Assembly: GCF_016863195.1 (NCBI RefSeq)
Contig: NZ_BOOK01000010.1
Span: 62,001-126,000, forward strand
DNA: 64,000 nt
DNA from: Paraplanobispora takensis
Lineage (GTDB): Bacteria > Actinomycetota > Actinomycetes > Streptosporangiales > Streptosporangiaceae
Direction: 5' to 3'
The position numbers were made by a program, and so were the translations under genes. The notes beneath the pieces are model-generated. The model was not told where the DNA came from and made no database searches. It worked only from the letters and a program-made list of their open reading frames with translations. Below, one piece after another: positions 32,565 to 40,954 of this stretch (the stretch's first letter is position 1; each line of letters opens with the position of its first letter).

Positions 32565-35500
32565 TCAGCTCACCGCTCCGGGGCCCAGAGCGAACAGTTC
32601 GCGGAGCCGTTCGGTGGACAGACCGGTGATCCAGTCCTCGCCCGTGCCGACCACGCTCTCGGCGAGCGCCCTCTTTCTCTCGATCATCTCGTCGATCCGC
32701 TCTTCCAGGGTGTCCACGCAGATGAACTTCCTGACCTGCACGTTCCTGGTCTGGCCGATCCGGAACGCCCGGTCGGTCGCCTGCTGCTCCACCGCCGGGT
32801 TCCACCACCGGTCCACGTGGATCACATGGTTGGCGGCGGTCAGGTTGAGCCCGGTCCCGGCGGCCTTCAGCGACAGCAGGAACAGCATGGGCTCGTCGTC
32901 GTTCTGGAAGCGTTCGACCAGGGCCTCGCGTCTCCTCCCGGACAGCCCTCCGTGCAGCCACAGCACCGGCCGGTCCAGGTGGGCGGCGAGGTAGGGCGCG
33001 AGCAGGGAGCCGAACTCGGTGTACTGGGTGAACACCAGGGCTTTGTCGCCCTCCTCGACGACCTCCGCGGCGATCTCCTCCAGCCGGGCCAGCTTCCCCG
33101 ACCGCCCGGCCAGGGGAGAACCGTCCTTGAGCAGGTGGGCGGGGTGGTTGCAGATCTGCTTGAGCCGGGTCATCGTCGCCATGACGTTGCCGCGCCGTTC
33201 GATGCCCTCGCTGCCGTCGATCTTTCCGAGCATGTCGTCGACCACCGCCTTGTACAGCTCCGCCTGCTCGGGGGTGAGCGTGCACCAGACCTTCATCTCC
33301 AGCTTCTCGGGCAGGTCGGAGATGATCGACCGGTCGGTCTTGAGGCGCCGCAGCACGAACGGCCCGGTGGCCCGCTTCAGCGCCCGGGCGGCGTCCTCGT
33401 CGCCCCTGGTCTCGATCGGCTCGCGATAGCGCAGGTGGAAGCGCCTGGCCGGGCCGAGCAGGCCGGGGTTGCAGAACTCCATGATCGACCAGAGTTCGGC
33501 GAGGTGGTTCTCGACCGGCGTGCCGGTCAGCGCCAGCCGGGTCCGGGCCGGGATCGACCGCACCGCCCGCGACTGCAGCGCCGCGCTGTTCTTGATCGCC
33601 TGGGCCTCGTCGCAGACGACCCGGTCCCACTCCAGCCCGGCCAGCGCCCCGAGGTCCCGCAGCGCCGTGCCGTAGGTGGTGATGACCAGATCGGCCTCCC
33701 GTACGGCCGCCGCCAGCTCCTCCCCGCGCCTGCGGCCCCCGCCGTGGTGGACATGGACCCGCAGCGAGGGAGCGAACCTGGCGGCCTCCTTGCGCCAGTT
33801 GCCGATCAGCGACATCGGGCAGACGAGCAGCGTCGGCGGCGGCCCGCCCGCCGTCCGTTCGGCGAGCAGCAGGGACAGCGTCTGCGCCGTCTTGCCCAGG
33901 CCCATGTCGTCGGCCAGCACGCCGCCGAGGCCGAGCCGCGACAGGAAGCTCAGCCATGACAGGCCGCGCTCCTGGTAGGGGCGGAGGGTGCCCCGGAAGG
34001 CGTCCGGGGTGGCGACGGGAGTGAGACGGCGGTCCGGCTCACCGGAGAACAGGGCGCCGAGGAAACCGTCGGCGTCCACGCCGACCAGCGGCAGCTCCTC
34101 CTCACCGCCCTCCACGACCTCCCGGATCACCTGTCCCACGGTCGTCTCGCCGCCGCGCCGCCGTCCGACGACCCGCATGGCGGCCTTGAGCTGGGCGTCG
34201 TCGAGCTCGACCCACCGGTCCCCGATCCGGACCAGGGGAATCCGGCGGGCGGCCAGCTCGGCCAGCTCCTCCTCGCCGATCGTGTGATCGCCGACGGCCA
34301 CCTCGACCCGGACGTTCACCGGGCCCTCCAGCCCGGCTCCCGGATCGTCACCGGTCATGCGGGCGGTCAGCTTGAGCCCCAGACCCTGACGCCCGGCCCA
34401 GGCGGGCAGCAGCACGCCGTACCCGGCGGCCCGCAGCACGGGGGCGCCGTGGCGCAGGAAAGAGAACGCCCAGGCCGGCTCCACCGCCAATCCGGAGGGC
34501 TCCGGATCGCGCAGCGCGAGGTGCAGGTCGGGGTGGAGCCGTACGGCACGCCCGAGCTCGGCGCGCAGGAGCTCCGGCGCATGCTCGGGCAACCACGCCG
34601 CCCGTTCCCCGGAACGGATTCGATCGGCGGACAGGTACGGGACCTCCGTCTCCGCGGCCTGCGACCGGGAGGCGGAGACGCCGGATGAGACGGGCCGACG
34701 ACGGGTTCCGGAATCCGTCCCTCGCGCTCCGGAGGGGGCGGGCCGGGGGCGGGTTCCGGAGCCCGTCCCTTGCGCTCCGGAGGTGGCGCCATCGGACGGG
34801 GCGGGCCGGGGGCGGGTCCCCGCCTCAGATCCGTACGGTCTTGTGAGGAGGGCACCGGACGGCGCCAGGCCGAACTCCACCTTCCACAGGTCGTCGTCCC
34901 CGGCCGGCTCGATGAGCCGGAAGCAGGCGCGGACCGGGCCGTCCAGCTCGTGAGCGGCGGCGAACCACCCGTCCAGGGCCCGGCCCAGCTCCGCCGCCTC
35001 GGCCGGCTTCGCCCCGGGGAGCGAGGCGTCCTCACCGGTCAGCGCGTGCAGCCAGCGGTCGGACAGCGCCGTCTTCGGACCCGGCCGGGGTCCGGTGATC
35101 AGGCGATCCGGCAGCGACGACCGCGCCGCGCCGTCCGCCAGCCCGTCCAGGGCCTCGCGAAGCACCTCCGCGGACGGCCGCTCCTCGCCCACGGCACGGC
35201 AGACCGGCGGCATCGCGGCGGCGAGGGCACCGAAGGCGGCCCGGTCGTCCCCGGTCAGCACCGGCCGCCAGCGGGCGGCGTGCACGCCGTACTCGACAGT
35301 GAGCTGGGGCAGGATCCGGCCCCGCCGTACCAGGGAACGGGCGTGTTCGGCCACGACGGCGAGGTAGCGCAGCGACAGGCCCGGGATCCACCGGGGCGCC
35401 CGTCCGAGCCCGCCGAAGAGATCGCCGGGAGAGGCCGGAAGACCGGGATCGGCCGTGCCGTCGCCCGGCTGGAGCGTCAGGACCTCGTCGAGGAGGCGCA

Positions 35501-35918
35501 GGGCCTCGGCCGGGGGAAGCAGGAGGGCGGGGACGCGCCAGGGGGTGATCCTGGGCTTCCTCGCCGTGGTGGAGAGCCCCGACTCGGGCGACGGTGACGG
35601 GCCCTTCGCGGACCCCGGCAGGAGAAGGACCAGCTCGGCCGCCCGACCTGCTCCGGCGGCCGTCGAGAGGGCGGCCGCCGGGGAAGCGGCCGGGCGGTTG
35701 CCGACGGCGGGCGGGACGGTGGCGGGGCCGTCGGCGGCCGGTGAGGGGATGATCGGGGTGTCGCCGGTCGGGAACAGGGCGGCGCCGAGGAGGTGGGCGG
35801 GGGCCGCGAAGGGGTGGGGGCGCGAGGCGGCACGGGAGACGGGAACGGGGCCCCGGGCGGTGTCCTCCGCCCAGAGCCCCAGCCTGCCGTCCACCCACGC
35901 ACCGTGGACCACCAGCAC
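32565..35918 (-). CDS. SNF2/SWI2-family DEAD-like helicase
   Basis: 1117 residues. An N-terminal ~570-residue region carries the SNF2-associated domain of bacterial helicases, interrupted at ~380-430 by a Pro/Arg/Gly/Thr-rich repeat. The ATPase has Walker A ADDMGLGKT (~668), ITTYGTALRDL, the DEAQ box CDEAQAIKN (~766) and LTGTPVENHLAELW. The second lobe has ALVFTQYTEFG, LHGGLSGRRREALVERF, and DRWWNPAVEQQATDRAFRIGQT (cited in part). It is a DNA translocase/remodeller expected to act with a SWIM partner, which here is truncated. Possible roles are DNA repair or transcription; unproven. Confidence 0.93.
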   Translation of the reverse strand: MLVVHGAWVDGRLGLWAEDTARGPVPVSRAASRPHPFAAPAHLLGAALFPTGDTPIIPSPAADGPATVPPAVGNRPAASPAAALSTAAGAGRAAELVLLLPGSAKGPSPSPESGLSTTARKPRITPWRVPALLLPPAEALRLLDEVLTLQPGDGTADPGLPASPGDLFGGLGRAPRWIPGLSLRYLAVVAEHARSLVRRGRILPQLTVEYGVHAARWRPVLTGDDRAAFGALAAAMPPVCRAVGEERPSAEVLREALDGLADGAARSSLPDRLITGPRPGPKTALSDRWLHALTGEDASLPGAKPAEAAELGRALDGWFAAAHELDGPVRACFRLIEPAGDDDLWKVEFGLAPSGALLTRPYGSEAGTRPRPAPSDGATSGAQGTGSGTRPRPAPSGARGTDSGTRRRPVSSGVSASRSQAAETEVPYLSADRIRSGERAAWLPEHAPELLRAELGRAVRLHPDLHLALRDPEPSGLAVEPAWAFSFLRHGAPVLRAAGYGVLLPAWAGRQGLGLKLTARMTGDDPGAGLEGPVNVRVEVAVGDHTIGEEELAELAARRIPLVRIGDRWVELDDAQLKAAMRVVGRRRGGETTVGQVIREVVEGGEEELPLVGVDADGFLGALFSGEPDRRLTPVATPDAFRGTLRPYQERGLSWLSFLSRLGLGGVLADDMGLGKTAQTLSLLLAERTAGGPPPTLLVCPMSLIGNWRKEAARFAPSLRVHVHHGGGRRRGEELAAAVREADLVITTYGTALRDLGALAGLEWDRVVCDEAQAIKNSAALQSRAVRSIPARTRLALTGTPVENHLAELWSIMEFCNPGLLGPARRFHLRYREPIETRGDEDAARALKRATGPFVLRRLKTDRSIISDLPEKLEMKVWCTLTPEQAELYKAVVDDMLGKIDGSEGIERRGNVMATMTRLKQICNHPAHLLKDGSPLAGRSGKLARLEEIAAEVVEEGDKALVFTQYTEFGSLLAPYLAAHLDRPVLWLHGGLSGRRREALVERFQNDDEPMLFLLSLKAAGTGLNLTAANHVIHVDRWWNPAVEQQATDRAFRIGQTRNVQVRKFICVDTLEERIDEMIERKRALAESVVGTGEDWITGLSTERLRELFALGPGAVS

Positions 35919-36064
35919 GCGACCACCCCGCCTCTCGCCGACCTGCCCGCCCCGGACGCGCCCCCCGCGGACGCATCTGAGGGATCATGCCACGGCGGGC
36001 CCGCGGAGTCGCGCCCTTATCTGCGGCTCATACGTTGCACGGCTCATGGGCGCTCATATGCGGT

Positions 36065-36883
36065 TCATACGCGGTTACGGAAGGCGCGGATCGCCAGGGG
36101 GGCGAAGACCACGGCGAATCCGGCCGCCCAGAGCAGGGAGACCATCGTGGGCGTCGCGACCTCACCGCCGATCATCAGGCCGCGGATGGCATCGGCCAGA
36201 TGGGTGACCGGGTTGATGTCGGACCAGGCCTCCAGCCAGCCCGGGAAGGTCTGCGACGGCACCAGCGCGCTACTGGTGAACGTCAGCGGCATCATCGTCG
36301 AGAAGGCGATCATCTGCACCTTCTCCGGGCTGGAGGCCTTCAGGCCGATCAGCACCGACATCCACGACATCGCCAGGGCGACCACCACCAGCAGCGCCAG
36401 GGCGCCCAGCAGGCCGGCGACGCTGGTCTCGACCCGGAAGCCCAGGATCATGCCGAAGCCGACGAGCAGGGCGAAGGCCCACACCTGCTTGACGGTGTCG
36501 GCGATGATCCGCCCGGACAGCGGCGCGGTGCGGGCGATGGGCAGGCTCCGCAGCCGGTCGAAGACGCCCTTGGTGATGTCGGTGTTCAGGCCGATCGCGG
36601 TGGACAGCGTGTAGAACAGGGCGTTCTGCACCAGGAGCCCGGGCAGCGCGAACTGCAGATAGTCACCCGTCGACCCGGAGATCGCGCCGCCGAACACGTA
36701 GGTGAACAGCAGCAGGAACATGATGGGCTGGATGCTCAGGTCGAGCAGCTCCCAGGGGTTGTGCTTGACCTGCACGAGGCTGCGCCAGGAGAGCGTCATG
36801 GTCTGCCTGAGCGTGGCCAGCGGGGTGACGTGCCTGCCGGCGGCCGGCATCGCCGTCGTGGCCGCCGTCGTCATCGTCGTCAT
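36065..36883 (-). CDS. ABC-2 type permease (DrrB-like)
   Basis: 272 residues. Six TM helices; the first follows LSWRSLVQVKHNPWELLDLSI, typical of daunorubicin-resistance DrrB permeases, and GVFDRLRSLPIARTAPLSGRI is the coupling segment. The motif FTSSALVPSQTFPGWLEAWSDINPVTHLADAIR (cited in part) is conserved in this group. Its start overlaps the ATPase stop (ATGA). Works as a homodimer with the ATPase to export a hydrophobic compound or lipid. The substrate is unknown; no biosynthetic genes flank it. Confidence 0.92.
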   Translation of the reverse strand: MTTMTTAATTAMPAAGRHVTPLATLRQTMTLSWRSLVQVKHNPWELLDLSIQPIMFLLLFTYVFGGAISGSTGDYLQFALPGLLVQNALFYTLSTAIGLNTDITKGVFDRLRSLPIARTAPLSGRIIADTVKQVWAFALLVGFGMILGFRVETSVAGLLGALALLVVVALAMSWMSVLIGLKASSPEKVQMIAFSTMMPLTFTSSALVPSQTFPGWLEAWSDINPVTHLADAIRGLMIGGEVATPTMVSLLWAAGFAVVFAPLAIRAFRNRV

Positions 36884-37845
36884 GCGAAGACCTCTTCCTT
36901 CTCCCCGGCGGGCTCCTCGGCCCGGTGGCCGGTCAGGGCCAGGAACACCTCGTCGAGGCTGGACTTGCGCAGCGCCAGCTCGGTCGCGACCACGCCCAGG
37001 TCGTCGAGCCGGCGGACGACCGCGGGAACGGCCGCCGGGTCGTGGACGGACACCGTGACCCTGCCGCCGTCCAGGTCGGGGGTCTCGCCGATGACGTCGG
37101 TGACGACCTGCGCGACCAGGTCGAGGTGGGCGGCCTCCAGCGGGCGGACCTCCAGGATCTGCGCGCCGGTGGTCGCCTTCAGCTCGTCGGAGGTTCCCGA
37201 GGCGATCACCTTGCCGTGGTCGAAGACCACGATGTCGTCGGCGAGCTGGTCGGCCTCCTCGAGGTACTGGGTGGTGAGCAGGACCGTCACCCCGTCGGCC
37301 ATCAGGCCGCGCACGACGCTCCACAGCTCCGTGCGGCTCCGGGGGTCGAGGCCGGTGGTGGGCTCGTCGAGGAACAGCACCTGCGGCCGCCCGACCAGGC
37401 TCGCCGCCAGGTCCAGACGGCGGCGCATGCCGCCCGAGTAGGTCTTGGTGGCCCGCCCGCCGGCCTCCGACAGGTCGAACCTCGCCAGCAGCTCCTCCGC
37501 CCTGCGCCGGGAGTCGGCCCTCGACATGCCGAGCAGGCGGCCGATCATCATGAGGTTCTCGACGCCGGTGAGCATCTCGTCCACCGCGGCGTACTGCCCG
37601 GTGAGACCGATGAGCGAGCGCACCCGGTGGGCGTCCTTCGTCACGTCGAAGCCGCCGACCGCGGCCCGGCCCTCGTCCGGGCGCAGCAGGGTCGCCAGGA
37701 TCCGCACGGCGGTGGTCTTGCCCGCGCCGTTCGGCCCCAGAACGCCGAGGAGGCGCCCCTGCGGCACCGCGAGGTCGACTCCGTCGAGCGCCCGGGTCTC
37801 CCCGTAGCGCTTGGCCAAGCCTTCCGCCTGGATGGCATACCGCAT
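36880..37845 (-). CDS. ABC transporter ATPase (DrrA-like)
   Basis: 321 residues. Walker A LGPNGAGKTT (residues 37-46), signature YSGGMRRRLDLAASL, Walker B VLFLDEPTTGLDP and the switch His in LLTTQYLEEADQL. The ~90-residue C-terminal extension (DLVAQVVTDVIGETPDL through ALRKSSLDEVFLALTGH) is typical of DrrA subfamily ATPases. Translationally coupled to the permease. No regulator gene is adjacent; the promoter must lie in the 150-nt gap shared with the divergent PH-domain genes. Confidence 0.94.
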   Translation of the reverse strand: MRYAIQAEGLAKRYGETRALDGVDLAVPQGRLLGVLGPNGAGKTTAVRILATLLRPDEGRAAVGGFDVTKDAHRVRSLIGLTGQYAAVDEMLTGVENLMMIGRLLGMSRADSRRRAEELLARFDLSEAGGRATKTYSGGMRRRLDLAASLVGRPQVLFLDEPTTGLDPRSRTELWSVVRGLMADGVTVLLTTQYLEEADQLADDIVVFDHGKVIASGTSDELKATTGAQILEVRPLEAAHLDLVAQVVTDVIGETPDLDGGRVTVSVHDPAAVPAVVRRLDDLGVVATELALRKSSLDEVFLALTGHRAEEPAGEKEEVFA

Positions 37846-37995
37846 GATTCGTTTCTCCTTCGTCGGCTCGTTCCTTCAGCATGGCGAGCCCCACTGACAC
37901 TTTTCCGACCGCGCGCTGACGGGGGGACGGGGCCGCTGACATATGGCTGACACGGCCCTCCCATCCGCCGGAACATGACCGTTTAGGCTGATGGT

Positions 37996-38628
37996 GTGGA
38001 CGACCAAAGTGGCGCGAAAAGGGACGTAGCAGACGGAACGCGCAGAGGCGGCCGAGTGGGCGAACACCTTCGTCCGGCCGGGCGGACCGAGGGCGTCCCC
38101 CTGCGCGACCCGGCCCACCCGGTGTCCCGCCGGGCCATCGGCCTGTGGCTGCTGCAAGGGGTGATCTGGACGGCGATCCTGACCCTCGTCGCGTACCTTC
38201 TGGCCGGTTGGGTCGGTAACGCCTCCTGGCTGGCCGGCGGAGCCGGCGACGACTCGTGGCTGCCCGGCTGGGTGGCCGGCAACATCGATCTCCTGCCGTG
38301 GCTGACGGGGATCGTCCTGCTCGGCCTGACGGTCACCGAGTCGCTGTGGCGCTACGCGACGCACCGCTGGGAGCTCACCGGCGACGTGGTCTACGCGCGG
38401 TCGGGCTGGATCAGCCGGGACTGGGTCTTCGTGCCCGTGAGCCGGATCCAGACCGTGGACAAGGCGCAGGGCTGGTTCGAGCGGATGTTCGGCCTGGCCA
38501 CGGTGGAGATCCGTACGGCCTCCCACGCGGGATCGTCCACGATCAAGGGCCTCGACTACGAGGTGGCCGCGGGACTCGCCGCCGAACTGGCCCGCCGGGC
38601 CGAAGAACTGAGGGACGACGCGACGTGA
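37996..38628 (+). CDS. PH-domain (bPH2, YdbS-like) membrane protein
   Basis: 210 residues from GTG 37996. Two TM helices (LWLLQGVIWTAILTLVAYLLAG and LLPWLTGIVLLGLTVTESLW) precede a C-terminal bacterial PH domain: WELTGDVVYARSGWISRDWVFVPVSRIQTVDKAQGWFERMFG (cited in part), then LATVEIRTAS. Homologues of Bacillus YdbS, whose mutants are sensitive to amisyncin-type stress; molecular function is unclear. Its stop overlaps the GTG start of the next gene, with which it forms a YdbS/YdbT pair. Confidence 0.85.
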   Translation: MDDQSGAKRDVADGTRRGGRVGEHLRPAGRTEGVPLRDPAHPVSRRAIGLWLLQGVIWTAILTLVAYLLAGWVGNASWLAGGAGDDSWLPGWVAGNIDLLPWLTGIVLLGLTVTESLWRYATHRWELTGDVVYARSGWISRDWVFVPVSRIQTVDKAQGWFERMFGLATVEIRTASHAGSSTIKGLDYEVAAGLAAELARRAEELRDDAT

Positions 38629-40736
38629 TCGACCCCTCCGCCCCCGAGCCGGTCCGCTCCGAGCCGGTCCATCCGGAACCGTCCGTCTCCGGGCCGGTCC
38701 ACTCCGGGCCGGTCCACTCCGAGCCGTCCGCCCCCGGATCGGCCCATTCCGGCCGGTCCGCCTCCGAGCCGGTCCGTCCCGGGTCGTCCCAAGCGGGGCC
38801 ACCCGGCCCCGGCGTGCCCGCCCCCGGGCCGATCGTTCCCGGGGTCCCCGGTCTCGGGCCGTCCGCCCCGGGGCCGTACGGCGTGCCGGCCGTACCGGCG
38901 TTGCGGCTCAGCCCGAAGGTGCTGCTGACCTATCCGATCCGGATGCTGCCCTCTCTCTTCCTGCCGCTGGTCGGCGTCCTGTTCATCGGCGGCTTCTCGC
39001 CCGGCTCGTTCGCGTGGGCGGCGTTCGGCGTCGTGGGCTCCGTCGTCTACTCCGCCGTGCGCTGGGCGACCTTCACCTACCAGGTCGTCGGCGACCGGCT
39101 GGAGCTCACCCGGGCGCTGATCAGCCGGTCGGTACGGACGATCCCGCTGGAGCGGGTACGCGGCGTCGACGTCAGCATGCCGCCGTTGCACCGCCTGCTC
39201 GGCATCGCCGTACTGAGGGTCGACACCGGCGCGGGCGGCTCCGAGAAGCAGGAGGGCGAGCTCGACGGCGTGACCGTGGCCGAGGCCGAGCGGCTCCAGG
39301 CCGTACTGCTGTGGCACGCCCGGGCCCGCATGGCCCGGCGCGCCGCGGCGGCGCAGGGGGGCGTCACGGAGGCCACCGGGCACGGTACGGCGGGCGGCGC
39401 GGTGGCCGGTGCTCCCGGCGCGTACACACCGGACGTTCCGATGACCGGCGCTCCGGGCGCGTACGGCCCGGGCGTCCCGGTGACCGGTGTTCCCGGAACG
39501 GGCGGTGCCGGGATCCCGGGCGCCGGTGCCCCCGGCGGTCCCGGCGGGGGAGGCTCGGGGACCCCGGCCGCCGGCGGCTCCGGCGCGGGAGGTGCGGACG
39601 TCCCGTTCGGCGGCCCCGGCGTGAGCGTCCCGGCCGGGATGGCGCCCGGCACCGCGGGACCCGCCGAAGTCCGTCACGAGGTCGGCGAGAGGACCCCCGA
39701 GCGCGTGTTCCTCGTGGTGCCGCGCAAGTGGCTCACCTACGGTCCGCTGTCGGGAGCGTACCTGCTCACCCCGTTCGCGCTGATGGCCGGTGCCGTGGGC
39801 GCCGCGTTCCAGTGGGGCGAAGAGCTCAACATCGACCGGCGGATCATGTGGGACGCGGGGGAGTGGCTGTGGGAGCACCCCCTCCTGCTGGCCGCGGGCT
39901 TCGTCCTGTTGCTGCTGGCCATGCCGGTCGTCGGCGTGGTGATGTACTCGGTGTTCAACTGGGACTTCACCCTGCGGGCGCGCGAGGGCTATCTCGTGGC
40001 GGACCGCGGCCTGGTCAACCGCAGGAGCGTCTCGCTGGAGCGCCGCAGGGTACGCGGGTTCGAGCTGGTCGAGGGCCCGGCCGAGCGCAGGACGGGCATG
40101 GCCAGGGCGTGGGCGATCGTCACCGGGCTCGGTGACTCGCAGACCCGCGGCCAGCTGCTGCCGGTGGTGCCGCGCGAGGTGGCGCTGGAGGTGGTGGGGG
40201 AGGCGATCGGCCCGATCACGACGAGCCTGCGGCCCCACCCCCCGGCGGCGCGCAGGCGCAGACTGTTCAGGGCGATCTTCCCGTGGCTGGTGGTCGCCGC
40301 GTGCGCGACGGCGGCGGCCGTGACCTGGTCCGGGTTCTGGTGGGCGCTCGCGGTGCCGGCCCTGGTCCTGGCGGCGCTGGGCGTGCCGCTCGGCCTCGAC
40401 CGCTACCGTTCGCTCGGGCACACCTACGACGGCTCCCGCCTGTCGGTCAGGTCCGGGTCGCTGCGCCGGTCCCAGGCGGTGGTGGAACGGCGTGCCGTGG
40501 TCGGCTGGTCACTCAGCCAGACCTGGTTCCAGCGCAAGGCCGGGCTGCTGACCGTGACCGCGGGAGTGGGTGCGGGCACCGGCGGCTACGCCGCCCTGGA
40601 CATGGGGGAGACCCAGGGCGTCGACTTCATCGCCGAGGTCACCCCCGACTGGCTCGTCCCGTTCATCGCCTCCGCCCCGGCCGGAACCGCCGAGTCGCCG
40701 GAGGTCTCCGGACGGCCGTCGGCGACCTCTGATTGA
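38625..40736 (+). CDS. PH-domain (bPH2, YdbT-like) membrane protein with low-complexity linkers
   Basis: 703 residues from GTG 38625, which overlaps the preceding stop. The N-terminal ~85 residues are a five-residue Pro/Ser repeat (EPVHS/GPVHS type). Three PH-like segments follow: VVGDRLELTRALISRSVRTIPLERVRGVDV, the central REGYLVADRGLVNRRSVSLERRRVRGFELV, and the C-terminal YDGSRLSVRSGSLRRSQAVVERRAVVGWSL (each cited in part). Pairs of TM helices stand before each. A Gly/Pro-rich linker of ~100 residues separates the first and second. It matches YdbT with large disordered insertions, a style common in this genome. Confidence 0.82.
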   Translation: MIDPSAPEPVRSEPVHPEPSVSGPVHSGPVHSEPSAPGSAHSGRSASEPVRPGSSQAGPPGPGVPAPGPIVPGVPGLGPSAPGPYGVPAVPALRLSPKVLLTYPIRMLPSLFLPLVGVLFIGGFSPGSFAWAAFGVVGSVVYSAVRWATFTYQVVGDRLELTRALISRSVRTIPLERVRGVDVSMPPLHRLLGIAVLRVDTGAGGSEKQEGELDGVTVAEAERLQAVLLWHARARMARRAAAAQGGVTEATGHGTAGGAVAGAPGAYTPDVPMTGAPGAYGPGVPVTGVPGTGGAGIPGAGAPGGPGGGGSGTPAAGGSGAGGADVPFGGPGVSVPAGMAPGTAGPAEVRHEVGERTPERVFLVVPRKWLTYGPLSGAYLLTPFALMAGAVGAAFQWGEELNIDRRIMWDAGEWLWEHPLLLAAGFVLLLLAMPVVGVVMYSVFNWDFTLRAREGYLVADRGLVNRRSVSLERRRVRGFELVEGPAERRTGMARAWAIVTGLGDSQTRGQLLPVVPREVALEVVGEAIGPITTSLRPHPPAARRRRLFRAIFPWLVVAACATAAAVTWSGFWWALAVPALVLAALGVPLGLDRYRSLGHTYDGSRLSVRSGSLRRSQAVVERRAVVGWSLSQTWFQRKAGLLTVTAGVGAGTGGYAALDMGETQGVDFIAEVTPDWLVPFIASAPAGTAESPEVSGRPSATSD

Positions 40737-40749
40737 ACGCCACCGGCGG

Positions 40750-40812
40750 CCGATCGAACGGCTGAGCGCCGTCAGTGACCGATCCAGTAACCGATCGAAC
40801 GGCTGAGCGCCG
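40750..40812. repeat. 22-bp direct repeat downstream of PH-domain operon
   Basis: CCGATCGAACGGCTGAGCGCCG occurs at 40750-40771 and again at 40791-40812, with a 19-bp spacer, in the gap between the convergent ydbT-like and sepH genes. Confidence 0.9.
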
Positions 40813-40954
40813 CCGGCGGCCGGTCGGACGCCTCCGGGCGGGGGCCGGGGCGACCTCCGGCCGAATGCCGAGCGCCCCACGGCGGGACCGCCGGTGGTGC
40901 CGGTGGCGGCCGTCGTGGGGCGCGTGCGAGGTTGGGCGGTCGGCCCGGGCGCGG

